Translations under genes and position numbers: made by a program
Part shown: positions 1-11,890 of the stretch, piece by piece
Layout of the letters: every line of letters begins with the position of its first letter
Position numbering within the stretch: the stretch's first letter is position 1
Source of the DNA: Heterocephalus glaber
Taxonomy: Eukaryota > Chordata > Mammalia > Rodentia > Bathyergidae
Direction of reading: 5' to 3'
Length of the DNA: 64,000 nucleotides
NCBI RefSeq assembly: GCF_000247695.1
Contig: NW_004624801.1
Coordinates: forward strand, 1,026,103 to 1,090,102
Notes under the pieces: model-generated
What the model saw: only the letters and a program-made list of their open reading frames with translations
Database searches by the model: none
What the model was told of the DNA's origin: nothing

Positions 1-81
1 ACAGTTCCCAGTGAGAAATGTAATTGTGTTGTATACCTACAATGTACCAATACAAGAATTTAATACAAAAAAAAAAAGAAA
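1..81 (+). mobile_element. L1 3' end, cut by window edge
   Basis: The segment ends in an A-rich tail. It closely matches the terminal part of the L1 3' UTR copy that ends near 17916, sharing the GTTGTATACCTACAATG core and the final ACCAATA. It resembles the second of the two 3' UTR units there rather than the version near 12280. The body lies left of the window. Confidence 0.85.
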
Positions 82-1553
82 AGAATAATTCAGAATCTAA
101 TGGCCCTTTGCTACTCAATGACTCTAGAAAGTCAGTATTCCAATACTTCAGCTACTCAATAGCTAAGAAAATTCTGGTGAAATGACAAAACTGTGATGAC
201 ACCCAATTACATATCCAGTTTTGTTACTTCATAGATTAAAACCTTGGCTATCTCAAATCATGTTCTCCAAAGTACAAACATTTGATATAACACGTCTTTC
301 TAAATAAAAGTTTAGTAAACCTACCTCTCACAGAAGTTAAAGATTATGTATTATCTCTGTGAAATATGAGGTTAACATGTTACCTATAATTGCCTTCCAC
401 TGTCTAATCAATATCTTCATATAACATGGCTATTCTTATTTTGATTTTTCTAAACAAAAGGACTATGAGAAGAGTCATTGTGTACCTTGCATCTTTCATG
501 ACATTAAACAGGAAAAAAATGAATTTACTTTTCAGATTGTCTTCTTAAACTATTATTTCCTACACATATTTAGACAATATAACTGACCGAGTGTTGGTGA
601 AATATACAATCCTTTGCTGTTCAAATAGGGGTGATCCATATTCTGTATGCCTAATTTGTACTAATATGAAATTAGTTTTTAATTAAAATTAAACATTTAC
701 CATATTTGTTACTCAAAAATTTTGATAAATGTTTACTTTACCTTATGATGTTTTCAGTCACTCTCAGTACATTAAAATGTTTGCATCATTGAAGGGGCAC
801 TTGGGAATCAAGCAAAAAAATTTGGAATCTTGAACTGAATAAGCATAATTTAAAAATCCATCTATTTTCCAGAAACAAATATGATGAGTTCTATGAGTCT
901 TTGGTTAGATGTTTTATTGACCACTCAAAGGCATTTATACAAATCTTCTCAGACACACCCACCTATTAAAAGTCCACAAAACAAATTGCCAAGTAGCACA
1001 TCCCAGTCAGAGTGGACCCAGACATGTCCTAGAAATTATTAAATGAATCGTCTATTCCTGGTTTTGTGAATGAGCTATTCTGTGTCTTAGTTGTCTTCCT
1101 CCCAAAATAGAGAGTTCCCACACCCATAACCCAGTTATTGGATTGCTGGATATTCTCTTGACAAGCAGATTTCATTCTCTGTCCTTTCCACTTACCACAC
1201 CTTTCACTGACCTGACAATATTTTTTACCTGGCTCCATGCTTCTCTGCTTCTGGATGGGCTTGACTGATGAGAACCACTGACAGGAGAAGAGAGGACAGG
1301 AGAAGAGACAGGGGCATTAGGTTTCCTGATTTGTCGCAGATGGGCCCCTACAGTGATGATCCTATCGGTATCCCCCCTCTTTCCAAGGCTAAGGCTCCTG
1401 GGGCAGTCCCTTTGTCATAGCTACAGCTTCCATAAGCTGCAAGCTTAGGGATGATAACAGCTGCCTGGTGTTTACTTCTGATTATTTCACCCTTCCTGGA
1501 TGGTTCTCTCACTCTCCCCACCCATCTGAAAATAAATGCTCATTCTTGGTTCT
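82..1553. other. No gene seen; mostly unique AT-rich DNA
   Basis: No coding exon or recognisable repeat was found. The part from about 1250 to 1545 is more GC-rich and ends in an AATAAA near 1531. It could be an old LTR that I cannot name. Confidence 0.5.
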
Positions 1554-1821
1554 TGTTACTGTAGCAAAGTGCCATTGAGTAGGTGACTTAAAACAACAGA
1601 AATTTTTATCATTCTGTAGGGTTGCAAGTCCAAGATCAGGATTCCCCCATGGCTAGGTTGTACTGAGGGTCCTCTTTCAGTCTGCAGATAGCTCTATGGG
1701 GGCCCTGGTATTAAGGCTCTCATCTTATTCACTATCAGGGGCCACATTTCCTAGCTTTATCACATTGAAGCTAAGGATTTCAACATACACATTTCAAGGG
1801 GACAGATGCTCAGTCATAACA
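1554..1821 (-). mobile_element. MaLR-type solo LTR relic, reverse orientation
   Basis: On the plus strand it starts TGTTACTGTAGCAAAGTGCC and ends CATAACA. In between are the signatures of an inverted MaLR LTR: GGTGACTTAAAACAACAGAAATT, then a GCAAGTCCAAGATCAGG-like block, then the 'CAACATACACATTTCAAGGGGACA' region. No internal retroviral sequence is present. The subfamily is not resolved. Confidence 0.75.
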
Positions 1822-4705
1822 TGCTCCTTTGATCTCTCTTCAGGTAGCCCTTTTGAATTATGTTGTCTGTTCTTCAGACATCTGACTAAGAGTTAGTAAA
1901 AGTTAGCAACACTTATGATCTATTATTGTAGATCGATCAATGTCCACAAAGCTAATTTACCTTTGTTAGTCATTATGAATTGCATTTAAAATAAGTGAAT
2001 AAGGAGAAGTGAAAAAAGAGAAGTGTTCTTTCTGGTTAAGGAAGTGGAAAGTGTAGGACTATTGTGTGTGGCACTATTTGAGGATGGTGGACATTAGAAT
2101 TCTTTTTTCTAAAGTATATTTTGAAATCTGCCACTGAAGACTTTCACTGAATGATTTTCACATGACAACCAATGTATCCATCACTAAATAAGTATTATTT
2201 GATTTGATTCTTCACAGGTCCATTGACTATTTGTTGATAGACTTCATTATGAATCATAAATTGAGTGTAAAAGAAATTAAGCCATTGACAGCGGATCCTT
2301 ATCTGAGCTAGCGCCAGTTGGTTATTTTTGTCATTGATTGGTATCTGGAATTATGATTCTTGGTTTACTATAACCTCTGGTTATCAGCGTGCATACAATA
2401 GCCTCTTCATCCTTGCCTCAGACCCTTTTACTTCAGTTAGTTTTCTCAGACATGTCTGCAATCCTTGGGAGCTTAGGCATCTTTTTTATGAGTCATTTCA
2501 GTTCACATTCCTACAGATGTTCTCTACTCCACTCACATTAGACTAAGAACATCTCAGAAGGGTAAAAATTCTGTTTGGAAAGGTTATAAGACTATAATTT
2601 CTTCTAATCTAAATGTCAAAATTACAATCTGAATTCCAACCAACAAAAAGTGAGTGTTGTGCAACATTTTTCAATGAATCATTGTCTAGACACTGAACGT
2701 GTCTTTCAAATTCTGTTCAACTTGAGGTCAGCATTTTCTTTGTGGGGGACACATTTTGGCATTGTATGTGTATGGGTGTGTGTGTGTGTGTGCATGCACG
2801 TGCATGCCTGTGAAGGACAACACTTTTACTCCTACTGTATATATCATATCTAAAAGTTTTTGTTCTCTCAAGCTGAATACTCTTCAAAGTCGACAATATT
2901 TTCACCTTACTGTCCCTGCTAAAAATATATGTTGTACCTTAAAATTTAAAATTGAGCAAACATTACTGCAGACAATATTTGCTTTTTTCTTACAGCCATC
3001 AAAGCTATCATCTCAGTGAATCATGAGCAGCTAAGAACCACTAAGAACTATCTGGAAAAAATGAATTAGTTATTATTTCAACATATTCTTTATATACTTT
3101 GATAAATTTGTGGCCCCATTATTTATACTTCACACATGTCTATAATCCTTGGTATAAGACCCCTGAATACATAAATCATGTGTATGTATCTATGGAATAT
3201 ATAGTTAGTGAATAGGTTACTGAGTTATTAAGAACAGCAGTGAGAGAATAAACTTTCTGGTGGAAATATACCAAATTCAATTGCATCTGAATTTTTAGTT
3301 TCCAGAAACCCTGGGAAAATTATTCACTGATGCATGTCAGTATTGCAAATGATACAAATTTTCAAATAACCATATAAATCAGTTTCAATAAAAACTATGT
3401 TGATTTGTTAGTTTTTTCATAAATCAACCTTTACTTGTACAGCAAGATAATAAAAGAGAATTTAGATATTTTGCCAGCTAGAGGTATACACTGAATGTGA
3501 TTTGAATTTCTGACAACCAGTGAAAATATGATATAGAAAAACCAATGGTAAAGGGTAAATAGATGGAGAGTGTAGTGTTTGTCAGTGTAGTAAGATTGTA
3601 TAAAAATTCTAGATTATGTTTTGTACATATTACATTAATCACCCACCCTACTGCTAAAAGTGAAATAGTTACAAATGGACTTCATCAAATACTATACCTC
3701 CTATTTTCCTTAGTCCTTACCTTAAAAAAGGCTGACTTAACCAATCAATATGCAATTTGGACATTATTAAGAACATATTCTCCTCATACCACTGAGAAAA
3801 GCATTTGTATATCATGTTCTCATTCCTGAACATTGCCTCTGGCCAAAGCTTTCTTCTTAACAACATAAAAATTGAAAAATGCAGAAAACAGCTAGTCCCA
3901 GAAAATTCAGTTTAAATGCCCAGCATTCCTTTAATCTAAATTGCAGGTAGAATTTCATCTATATTAGTCAGGGTTTTAGAATAGTAGGTAGTATGTAAAT
4001 CTAACTGTCAAATTTTCTATGAGTAATTCAATTGGCATGGAATAAATTTGGTTATGTTTTTGACTGCTTGGTATTTCAAGGTTTTTCATTTTTTCCAATG
4101 TGGAGATGGGCCCAAATCTAGAAATCATTTAGTTGTGGTAATTTTCCCCTACTGATAAACTAACCCCCATATCTCCCTCAACAAATCCTGCTTTAAAATC
4201 TACTGTAGGTTAGGTTATATATAATGAATTGAATCCACATATTTGTATTTTCTCCCTCCCAAAATTCCACAAGTAAGAGCAAATGAATAAAAATGATAAA
4301 AATCATAGTGGTTAGATGAAGACATGGCTTCCAGTCATACCCACTTCCTGGTATTTGCAACCTCTGTACTTTCCTTCATATTGTACCATGGTTAGTCTAG
4401 CCAGGGTAGAACTTTTTGATCAATGTTGTATGATTTATTGCTTTCACTATTAGATTAAAAAAGAATATATATTAATCTCTCCATCCTTTCTTTCTGGTTT
4501 TCTCCTCCTCTCATCTCTTACTTAGAGAATCATGATATCACATTATATGCAGCTCTATGGAGAATTCTTATGACAAGCTACTCTAAACTTCTTCCTGCAA
4601 GGAAGAGTAAATCTCAGGCATCAACAACATGAACGTACTGGTCTGCACATGTGCATAGAAGTACTGTTGTCAAATCATATCTTTAACTATTTCAAGAAGC
4701 CACGC
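1822..4705. other. No gene seen; unique or very old DNA
   Basis: Long AT-rich stretch with only short chance frames (90 codons or fewer). A decayed GT microsatellite lies inside at about 2766-2812. A possible MaLR start lies near 3964 (TATTAGTCAGGGTTTTAGAA), and 4310-4450 has the texture of an old repeat that I cannot name. Confidence 0.5.
2766..2812. repeat. GT microsatellite with GCATGCAC decay
   Basis: A run of GT dinucleotides (pure from about 2776 to 2792) continues into a degenerate GTGCATGCACGTGCATG segment. That segment contains a self-complementary TGCATGCACGTGCATGC motif, so it is both a purine-pyrimidine alternator and a small hairpin. Confidence 0.85.
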
Positions 4706-5022
4706 ATGAAAATGGACTCACTTTGAGACACAAAAGCTCAGTTAACTAAATCAGATACAGAATGTTAAATACCAGATGGTTTCCTTAATATGAGAAGCTC
4801 AGCATACAAGTAACATAAAGAGCAAAACAAAAGGTTGATGATAGGAAGCAGCAAAGTAGACATTGTAGAAATGAAAAGGACATATGAGGATTGGGGTGAT
4901 AGGAGGGAACGGAGGGGAAAGAGAAATAAAATGAATTACTGCAATATGAACATGTACAGATTCCCCAAGAAGGTTGTATTGTGTACTGCAAGCATATACT
5001 AAAAAGAAATTAAAAAGAATGA
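4706..5022 (+). mobile_element. L1 3' UTR end
   Basis: Matches the layout of the L1 3' ends at 49265 and 57014: an 'ATGGACTCACTTTGAGAC' block, 'ACTAAATCAGATACAGA', a purine-rich G-run stretch (about 4888-4922), then 'GCAAGCATATACTAAAAAG' and an A-rich tail. It is 5'-truncated with no open frame. Confidence 0.75.
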
Positions 5023-5324
5023 ATTTTTCAACTGAATTTGAAATTTGAGATAAGGACAGCCCAACCTGAAATTGAAAGCTTGACGAGGTCTCATTAGAAA
5101 CCTTTAGGCAGTGCCGCCTAGAGAAGATACACCTGATTCCTGGGCACTGGATCCTGTGAGAGATAATCCATGTGTGGGGTGGTTTCAGTCAGTGAACCAC
5201 AGGTTGCTTTGTTGCACCAACAGGTGCATCTGCAGTGCATAAGCAATGTATACATCTAAAATGAGGAAGACATTAGGAGAACAGGCACCAGGCACTAGAT
5301 AGAGAAATTATCAGAAAAGTGGAA
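5023..5324. other. No feature recognised
   Basis: Unique-looking sequence between an L1 tail and an LTR. No exon or repeat was recognised. Confidence 0.5.
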
Positions 5325-6139
5325 TGCCGGAGTCCAGCTCGAGCGGGTTCAGGTCCTGAGAGGAGGTGTGGAGTCGGTGACGAGAGAAAGAGACAGACAC
5401 TGAGTGGAGGGTCGGCAGCCCAGCTTGCCTGTCTGAGTTATACCGAAATCACTTTACTTATGTATGTTTTGATTACACAAGGCTTTGGTAAGCACATGGG
5501 TCCATACACAGTGTGTTTTCATACAGAGTTAAAGAAAAGCTGGTATCATCTAAGAAACTTAATTTTTAGACCACCCAGTTCTAAATACTCTTCCGGGTGC
5601 TACATGAACTCTTGCTAATTTATCAGATTTGCATTTGAGGAACAGGAAGCATTTTAAAAAGGTCAGGCTACTTCATTAGGCCAAGTTTCATGGGATCTCA
5701 TTGTTATGTGCCCTGCGGGTGTTGGCCAAGGGTGACCAGGTACCAGACAGTGGGGCGCCTGCGTCCTGAATTTGTTGATGTCCTAATCTCCCTTTGTGCA
5801 GTCAGGGCATGTGGATGTCACGTCCCCACTACTCATGGAGGTGTGAGTGAGGGGCTTTTCTGTAAATGGATCTACAATTTCTCCCTATAATCCCGGCCTA
5901 GTAACCATTTCTGAAGTACTGACTTTTATCCTTTCAGTGATTTCCCGGGGAGCACAGCACCGAGGTAATTGCTACCGCGGAAAGCGAAAGCAAAAGACGG
6001 AGTCGTGGTTTCAGCCAGAGTCTCGGTTTCCCTGGAGCTGTGTCAAGCAGCGAGATTGTGACCATGGCCTGAGCCAGTGGAAGATAATTATGTGTCTGCA
6101 GGAGGAGCTGCCAGTCAGGAACAGTTAATTCATGTCACA
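5325..6139 (-). mobile_element. ERV2/ERVK-like solo LTR, reverse orientation
   Basis: The plus-strand left end TGCCGGAGTCCAG is the reverse complement of a CTGGACTCCGGCA terminus. It is followed by the inverse of the U5-like pattern GTCTGTCTCTTTCTCTCGTC. The plausible far end is ...CATGTCACA, giving TG...CA termini and about 815 bp. CpG sites are far denser than in the flanks, suggesting a relatively recent insertion. No gag, pol or env sequence follows on either side, so it appears to be a solo LTR. I could not confirm a 6-bp target duplication, so the right boundary is uncertain. A non-LTR origin is possible but less likely. Confidence 0.6.
5980..5991 (+). promoter_or_regulatory. IRF-element (ISRE-like) motif in LTR
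   Basis: GAAAGCGAAAGC fits the IRF-element consensus of two GAAA cores with a G/C-T/C spacer, and it is followed by CAAAAG. It lies in what would be the U3 (enhancer) part of the reversed LTR. Binding is an inference from the motif alone. Confidence 0.55.
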
Positions 6140-6369
6140 GTACCTCCCAGAGCTTGGTGAATTAATGTCACAAAATGTCAAAGAAATTAACAATAGGGAA
6201 GGAGGTAAAATCAAGAGAATTGGATCCAAGTGCAGGCACATATCACTTAAAAATGACTAGGTCAATGATATATTACAAATAAGATGGTAGTCTCTAAAAT
6301 TGTACTGCCTAATGACCCCATATCCCTCTTCATTTGTGTAAGTACACTAAATGATGGACTGCCAAACAG
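6140..6369. other. Unassigned junction sequence
   Basis: Lies between the LTR and an old L1. The later half may already be diverged L1, but I cannot align it confidently. Confidence 0.4.
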
Positions 6370-7410
6370 TACATTTATCTAAAGATTTCAACAATAAGAC
6401 TCCACAATAGCTCAGGAAATAATAGCAAAAATCAACATATTAAAAATTTCTGCACAGCAAAGGAAACAATCAACTAACTGAAGAGACATCATACAGAATG
6501 GAAGGAAACCATTGTCAGCTACTGATCCAACAAAGGATTACTGTCCAGAATAAATACTCAGCAAACACCAAAAAAAGAAAAAAAAAACCCAAACCTACCT
6601 TACTACTGAATGCATAAACTAAGCAGACATTCTCAAATGAAGTAGAAATGGCCAATACTGTTCAACACCTTTAGCCATTAAAGGAATGTAAATCAAAACT
6701 ACATTGAGATTCCATCTCACCACAACTATGATGGCTATCATCAAGACTACAAGAAATAACACATGCTGGCAAGCATGAAAGAAAAAGTACCCTTTATACT
6801 CTATTGGTAGGAATGTAAAGTAGTACAGTTGTTATGGAACTCTACCTGGAGTTTCTTTAAAAAGTAAAAATAGAACCATCATATGGCCCAGCTGCACCAT
6901 TCTGCAATATAGAGCCAAAAGAATTAAAGGCATCACACTATACAGATAGCTGCCTATCTGTGTTTATCACAGCACAATTCACAATAACAAACTTACGGAA
7001 GCAGTCAAGGTGTCCATTAATGGATTAATAGATAAAGAAAATACGGACCATATATACCACCAAGTAGTATTCAGCCGCAAAGGACAAAATCATGCTATGT
7101 ACAGGAAAATAGATGGAGCTATCATGTTAAGTGAAATAAGCCAGAGTCAGCAAAACAAGTATTTCATGTTTTCCCTCATATGTGGAATCTAAGGGGAAAA
7201 AAGACAATGTCAAAGAAGAAAGATGACTATTAAAGAACAAGAGAAGAGAAAGGGAATCCAAGAGAGGCAGAAAAGGAGGGTACTGGGTGGGCAATACAAT
7301 CACAGCTCGGTATATACATGCACAAATGTGGTACAACTAACAATAATAGTACCAATGAAAGACAATGAAAATAAAGACAATGAAAATGAGACATTGAAAA
7401 TGAAGACATG
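6370..7410 (+). mobile_element. Old L1 fragment: ORF2 C-terminal part plus 3' UTR
   Basis: Landmarks in order: 'TTCTGCACAGCAAAGGAAAC' (6449), 'GAATGTAAATCAAAACTAC' (about 6685), 'CCATCATATGGCCCAGCTG' (about 6876), 'CAGCACAATTCACAATAAC' (about 6970) and 'GATGGAGCTATCATGTTAAG' (about 7112). This is the usual succession for the last part of L1 ORF2 and its 3' UTR. All frames are broken. It ends in a short tandem repeat instead of a pure A tail. Confidence 0.85.
7361..7405 (+). repeat. Three 14-15 bp tandem copies at L1 3' end
   Basis: GACAATGAAAATAAA, GACAATGAAAATGA and GACATTGAAAATGAA stand in direct succession where an L1 poly-A tail would be expected, consistent with expansion of a patterned tail. 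Confidence 0.7.
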
Positions 7411-8186
7411 TTTTACATGAAAATTTAAACTACTTTTTAAGAATCTGTGATAGTGATTTTTCATAATGGCCCACATTGCGATCTTTTAACATGATAAGAA
7501 GAATCCTTAGCTCGTTTTTGAATCGAAACATTGCTTTAAACATTGTCATTAATGATTTTAGTAGCAAAATGAAGTTTCTTTAAGTTAAATTTAATAAACA
7601 TTTCATTTAACAACAAAAGTTTATCCACCTCATTAAGAGACACAACAGTACTAGCAAGGAGGAGTCAGATCCTACTATCTTATCTTCTACCCAAAAGAAA
7701 GAGACAAAACAATCACCTATCTGTGGAGAAAGCAACCAGAAGAGCTCCACTCTGCACGGAGACAGAGGACCTCAGACAAGAGGCGCTGATGTGAAAACAG
7801 GGAAAACAAATGAAATAAATATATTGGGTAGTGAGATTTTTAGCCCGGTTCTGATTTCTGAGTCAGTCATTTCAGTTTAGCAATACAGAAATATCTATTC
7901 ACTGGTGCAGATGGGAAGTTGCTTGATTTTTTCCAAAAATACAAATGCGCGCACACACACACACACACATTCACACTCACACGAATACAGATAGAGAAAT
8001 TCACAATATATGTACTAGTTAGAGTTCCCCACTAAAGCAAAACTTAGCCAGTCATCCCAGAATGAAACCACTTTCTTAGTCTTTATCTCAAATACCCAGC
8101 TTCCAATCAGATATTTGATGATTCATTCTTAAACAAAAATGGGAAATCAATTATCATCAGACATTAAAAGCAAACCTGAATACCAT
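7411..8186. other. No gene seen; unique DNA with CA microsatellite
   Basis: No exon recognised. A GCGCGCACACAC... microsatellite spans about 7946-7982. Confidence 0.55.
7946..7982. repeat. CA microsatellite with GCGC start
   Basis: A short GCGCGC is followed by about eleven CA units and then interrupted TCACACTCACAC. Confidence 0.85.
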
Positions 8187-8625
8187 GTGTTAGTCAGCTT
8201 TCTATCACTGTGACAAAATACTTGGATAAACAACTTAAAAAGGAAAATATCTATTTTGGTTCATGGTTTCGGAGTTTTCAGTCCATGATTTTTTGGCTTT
8301 GTGGCTTTCAGCCTGTGGCAGCTGAAATTATGGGGAGAGCTCCTGGTGAACAAAATTGCTCACTTCATGGTGCTCAGGAAGCAGAGAGAAAGTAAGGCAC
8401 TAGGGCAGTGATGGTGAACCTTTTAGAGGTTTCAATGATAACAAACAGCTGGCTGTGGCACACGGGCCTTAAGTTTGCCACCACTGCATTAGGGTCTCAC
8501 TCTACCCTCTGAGGGTACAACTGCAGGAGTCTATTTTTGCCACATACATCAGACCTCCTAAAATCATATTGACTTCCAAAGGCATCACAGATTGGCCACC
8601 AGTCAAGGCTATGGCAAATACCTTT
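8187..8625 (-). mobile_element. MaLR LTR, reverse orientation, split by a MITE
   Basis: Begins TGTTAGTCAGCTTTCTATC and continues 'ACTGTGACAAAATACTTGGATAAACAACTTAAAAAG', the standard inverse start of a rodent MaLR LTR with its 'TTTTGGTTCATGGTTTC' block. The second half ('GGGTCTCACTCTACCCTC...CAAAGGCATCACAGATTGGCC') resumes after the hAT MITE. The right boundary is approximate. Confidence 0.7.
8406..8486. mobile_element. 81-bp hAT-type MITE
   Basis: The left end CAGTGATGGTGAACCTT and the inverted right end CAGTGGTGGCAAACTTAAGG form terminal inverted repeats. They are flanked by CACTAGGG (8398-8405) and CATTAGGG (8487-8494), an 8-bp target duplication with one change, as expected of hAT transposons. 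It has no coding capacity. The ends resemble those of hAT-Charlie/nhAT families that I remember from opossum and bats, but the name is not verified. Confidence 0.8.
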
Positions 8626-9453
8626 TGAAGGACGTATCAGATGCAATTCATAACACACCAGAAAAATGGAGGTGGAAAACAAAATAAAACAAAGACAATG
8701 GGAAAAAAGAATAACGGGAGATGGGAACAAGGTAGAAATTAAAACAATACTTTGAAAATCCATCATTTTTAAATTTATTTAAAAGGCTATAAAGTATTGA
8801 TCCATATACAAAAACAGAACAGAATAAATAAGAGAGACTAATACAGTGTTTCTGCAAATAAAAATGTGTGTCACAATTTAAAAAATATCAATAGATGAGT
8901 TAACTTTCAGTCACGTGTCATACAGGAAAACAAAAATTTACAGAACAGTACTAGTAGCATAGGTCAGATTAAAATTATTAAAGATTTTTTTACCTAAAGT
9001 TCAATATCCAGCTAGTTTCATGAAGAAAAAAATGGGCATTATAAAAAAGTAAATTATCAAAGAAATATTACCAAAAATATTTACCAAAACGGATATTGAA
9101 TGTCATCATCAATATAGGAAAAGAATGGTTTATAAAGAACAAAAACCAAAATACTTTATTAGGAAATTTCAGAACTAGAGATACAGATGATAACAAAATC
9201 CTTGTAAATTAAGGAAGAAATCACATAAAAATCAGCTTGCTGTGTTTTCTCCACAAGCTGTGCCAAAGCTGTAATATGCTGAAGTTAGTGATGAAAAATT
9301 GAAAATGTAGTCAGTCTACTATAAAACAAATGACCCAGCAAAGAAGACAGCATATGGCGATATTTTCAGATACTCTACATGAAAAGACACAGTTATATGT
9401 GGTTCTCTTGAAGCTACTCGTGTATTTACTTTGTCAGAATAAAGGAATAAGCC
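8626..9453. other. No gene seen; A-rich unique DNA
   Basis: No recognisable coding or repeat structure beyond short A-runs. Confidence 0.5.
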
Positions 9454-9471
9454 AAAAAAGTGATAAACACT
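9454..9471. repeat. Left target-site duplication of twin-primed L1
   Basis: AAAAAAGTGATAAACACT matches AAAAAAGAGATAAACACT at 12292-12309 at 17 of 18 positions. Confidence 0.85.
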
Positions 9472-11267
9472 ATGGTTTTTGTCCTTGGCTCTATTGATAT
9501 AGGGTATTACATTGATTGATTTGTGTATGTTGAGCTACCCCTGCATCCCTGGGATGAATCCCACTTGGTCAGATCGTATCATCTTCCTGATGATCTTCTG
9601 CTTTCGATTTGCCAGTATCTTATTAAGGATTTTTGCATCTATGTTCATTAGTGAGATTGGCCTATAGTTCTCTTTTTCAGTTGGGTCTTTCTCTGCTTTA
9701 GGGATCAAGGTGATGCTTGTTTCCAGAAATGAATTTGGGTGTATTGCTTCCTTTTCAATTTCATTGCAGAGTTTAAACAGTAGTGGCAGTAGTTCCTCTC
9801 TAAATGTCTTGTAGAATTAAGCAGTGGAGCCATCAGGACCTGGGCTTTACTTAGTTGGTAAATTTTGAACTATGTTTTCAATTCCATTTATTAATATTGG
9901 GTTGTTTAGAATTTTTAGGTCTTCTTTCATTTTTGGTAATTCATACGTACTTAGGAATCTGTTCATTCCTTCTGTATTTTCCATTTTATTGGCATAGAGG
10001 TTCTTGAAGTAGGTATTGATGATTCTCTGGATATCTGATGGGTCCATTATAATTTCACCCTTTTCATTCCTAATTGCAAGGATTTGGGTCATTTCTTTCC
10101 TTTTTTGAATAAGGGTTTGTCAATTTTGTTTATTCTTTCAAAGAACCAACTCTGATTCAATTGGTTTTTTTGTATCACTCTCTTAGTGCCCATTGCATTG
10201 CTTTCTGCTCTGATCTTTGTAATTTCCTCCCTTGTATGAGCTTTGGATTTGTCCTGCTCTTCTTTTTCTAGAAGCTTGAGGTTCAGCATCAGGTTGTTTA
10301 ATTGAGCTTACTCTGTTTTCCTAATATGAGTATTCACTGCTATGAATTTCCCTTGTAAGACTCTTTCATTGTGTCCCATAGATTCTGATATGTTGTATTG
10401 ACATTGTCATTTAATTGTAGAGACTGATTTCTTCTTTAATTTCCTCTATGACTCATTGGTCATTCAGAAGTGTATTGTTCAATTTCCATGTGTTTACGAA
10501 ATTCTTATGGTTTCTTTTGCTATTGATCTCCAATTTCATCGCACTAAGGTTGGATAATATACAGGGTATAATTTCAATTCCTTTGAACTTAATTAAACAA
10601 GTTCTGTGAGCGAGCATGTGTCCTCCTTTGGAGAATGACACATGTGCAACTGAAAAGAATGTGTATTCTGATTTTGTTGGGTGGAACACTCTGTAAACAT
10701 CTGTTAAGTTCATTTATTCAAGAGTTCGATTGAGTTCTAGTATTTCATTACTTATTTTCTGTCTAGATGAGATCTATTTGTGACAGAAGGATATTGAGGT
10801 CCCCACTATGATTGTATTAGTGCTTATTTAATTTTTCATGTCCATTAGTTTTTGTTTTATATAGTTGGGTGCACTTGTGTTTGGTGCATTTAGATTTATG
10901 ATTGTCATCCCTTCCTTTTGGATTGTTCCCTTTACAAGGATGTAGTATCCTTCTTTGTCTCTCTTAATCAGTGTTTGTTTGAAATCCACTTGATCTGCAA
11001 AGAGGATAGATACTCCTGCTTTTTTTTAATGTTCCTGTCATATGGAGTATCGTTTTCCACCCTTTAACTTTCAGCCTATGAAGTTCTTTTTGAATTAACT
11101 GTTTCTTGTATGCAGCATATTTTTGGATCTTGCTTCTTGACCCATTCTGCCAATCTATTTCTTTTGATTGATGAATTGAGACCTTTAGCATTGATGGTTA
11201 TAACTAATATGTTTTGACTTATCCTTGTCATGACGTTTTCTTTTCTTTGGATTCTCCCCCTTTCCAT
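9472..11267 (-). pseudogene. L1 ORF2 remnant: endonuclease to RT start
   Basis: Antisense. The endonuclease start is readable at 11076-11267 (residues ...INAKGLNSSIKRNRLAEW..., then ...CCIQET...). Linker segments follow at 10453-10713 (...NTWKLNNTLLND...) and 9847-10289 (...IIMDPSDIQRIINTYFKNLY...). It ends just inside the RT domain ('YINRAKDKNHM'-like) at 9472. Frameshifts and stops break it into several pieces, so no active enzyme is possible. Confidence 0.85.
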
Positions 11268-11553
11268 TTAATTTCTTGTTGTGCCTGATTGATTCATTCT
11301 GCAGGGCTTCCTGGGGTTGTGATCCTCGTTGTCTTTTCCTAGTAGTGTTTAAAAATATTTGTAGTGCTTGTTTGGTGTTCATGAAGTTCTTAAGTTGCTC
11401 TTTGTCATGAAAGTATCTTATTTGTCCATTAATTTTGAAAGATAGTTTTGCAGGGTACATCAATCTAGGTTGGAGGTTGTTTTCCTTTAGGGCTTGAAAT
11501 ATGTCACTCCAAGATCTTCTCGCCATGAGGATTTTTGTTGAGAAGTCTGCTGT
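11185..11553 (-). pseudogene. L1 ORF1 C-terminal domain remnant
   Basis: Antisense frame containing ARRSWSDIFQALKENN, ...YPAKLSFKINGQIRYF... and a basic tail. This is the C-terminal RNA-binding part of the L1 ORF1 protein, normally immediately upstream of ORF2 as it is here. Its N-terminal coiled coil and RRM are absent because the inversion junction cuts it at about 11555. Confidence 0.85.
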
Positions 11554-11559
11554 GATTCA

Positions 11560-11890
11560 ACTAATAATGAATGTTGGTGGGGCTATGGGAAAAAAGAAAC
11601 CCCTCCATGTTGGTTTGAGTGTAGACTGGTGGAACCACTGTGGAAATCAGGATGGAGATACCTCAAAGGACTAGGATTGGAAGTCACATTTGACCCAGCT
11701 ATTCCCCTGCTTGGTATCTTCCCAAAAGAATTAAAGGAATCATACTACAGCAATATATGTACACCCACGTTCATAGCAGCACAGTTTGTAATAGCTAAAA
11801 CTTGGAAACAACCCAAATGCCCAACAACTGGAGACTGGATAATGAAAATGTTTTTTTTTATAAAATGGATTACTACTCAGTCATAAATAA
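11560..11890 (+). pseudogene. L1 ORF2 C-terminal remnant
   Basis: The sense frame includes PLWKSGWRYLKGLGLE, FDPAIPLLGIFPKELKES and IAKTWKQPKCPTTGDW, the conserved end of L1 ORF2. The cysteine/histidine motif seen intact in the copy at 16833 is degraded here. It is joined directly to the inverted segment on its left. Confidence 0.85.

Noticed and set aside
5325..6139. Full provirus next to the ERV2-like LTR
   Set aside because: No primer-binding site, gag, pol or env-like sequence follows on either side, and no second LTR is present.
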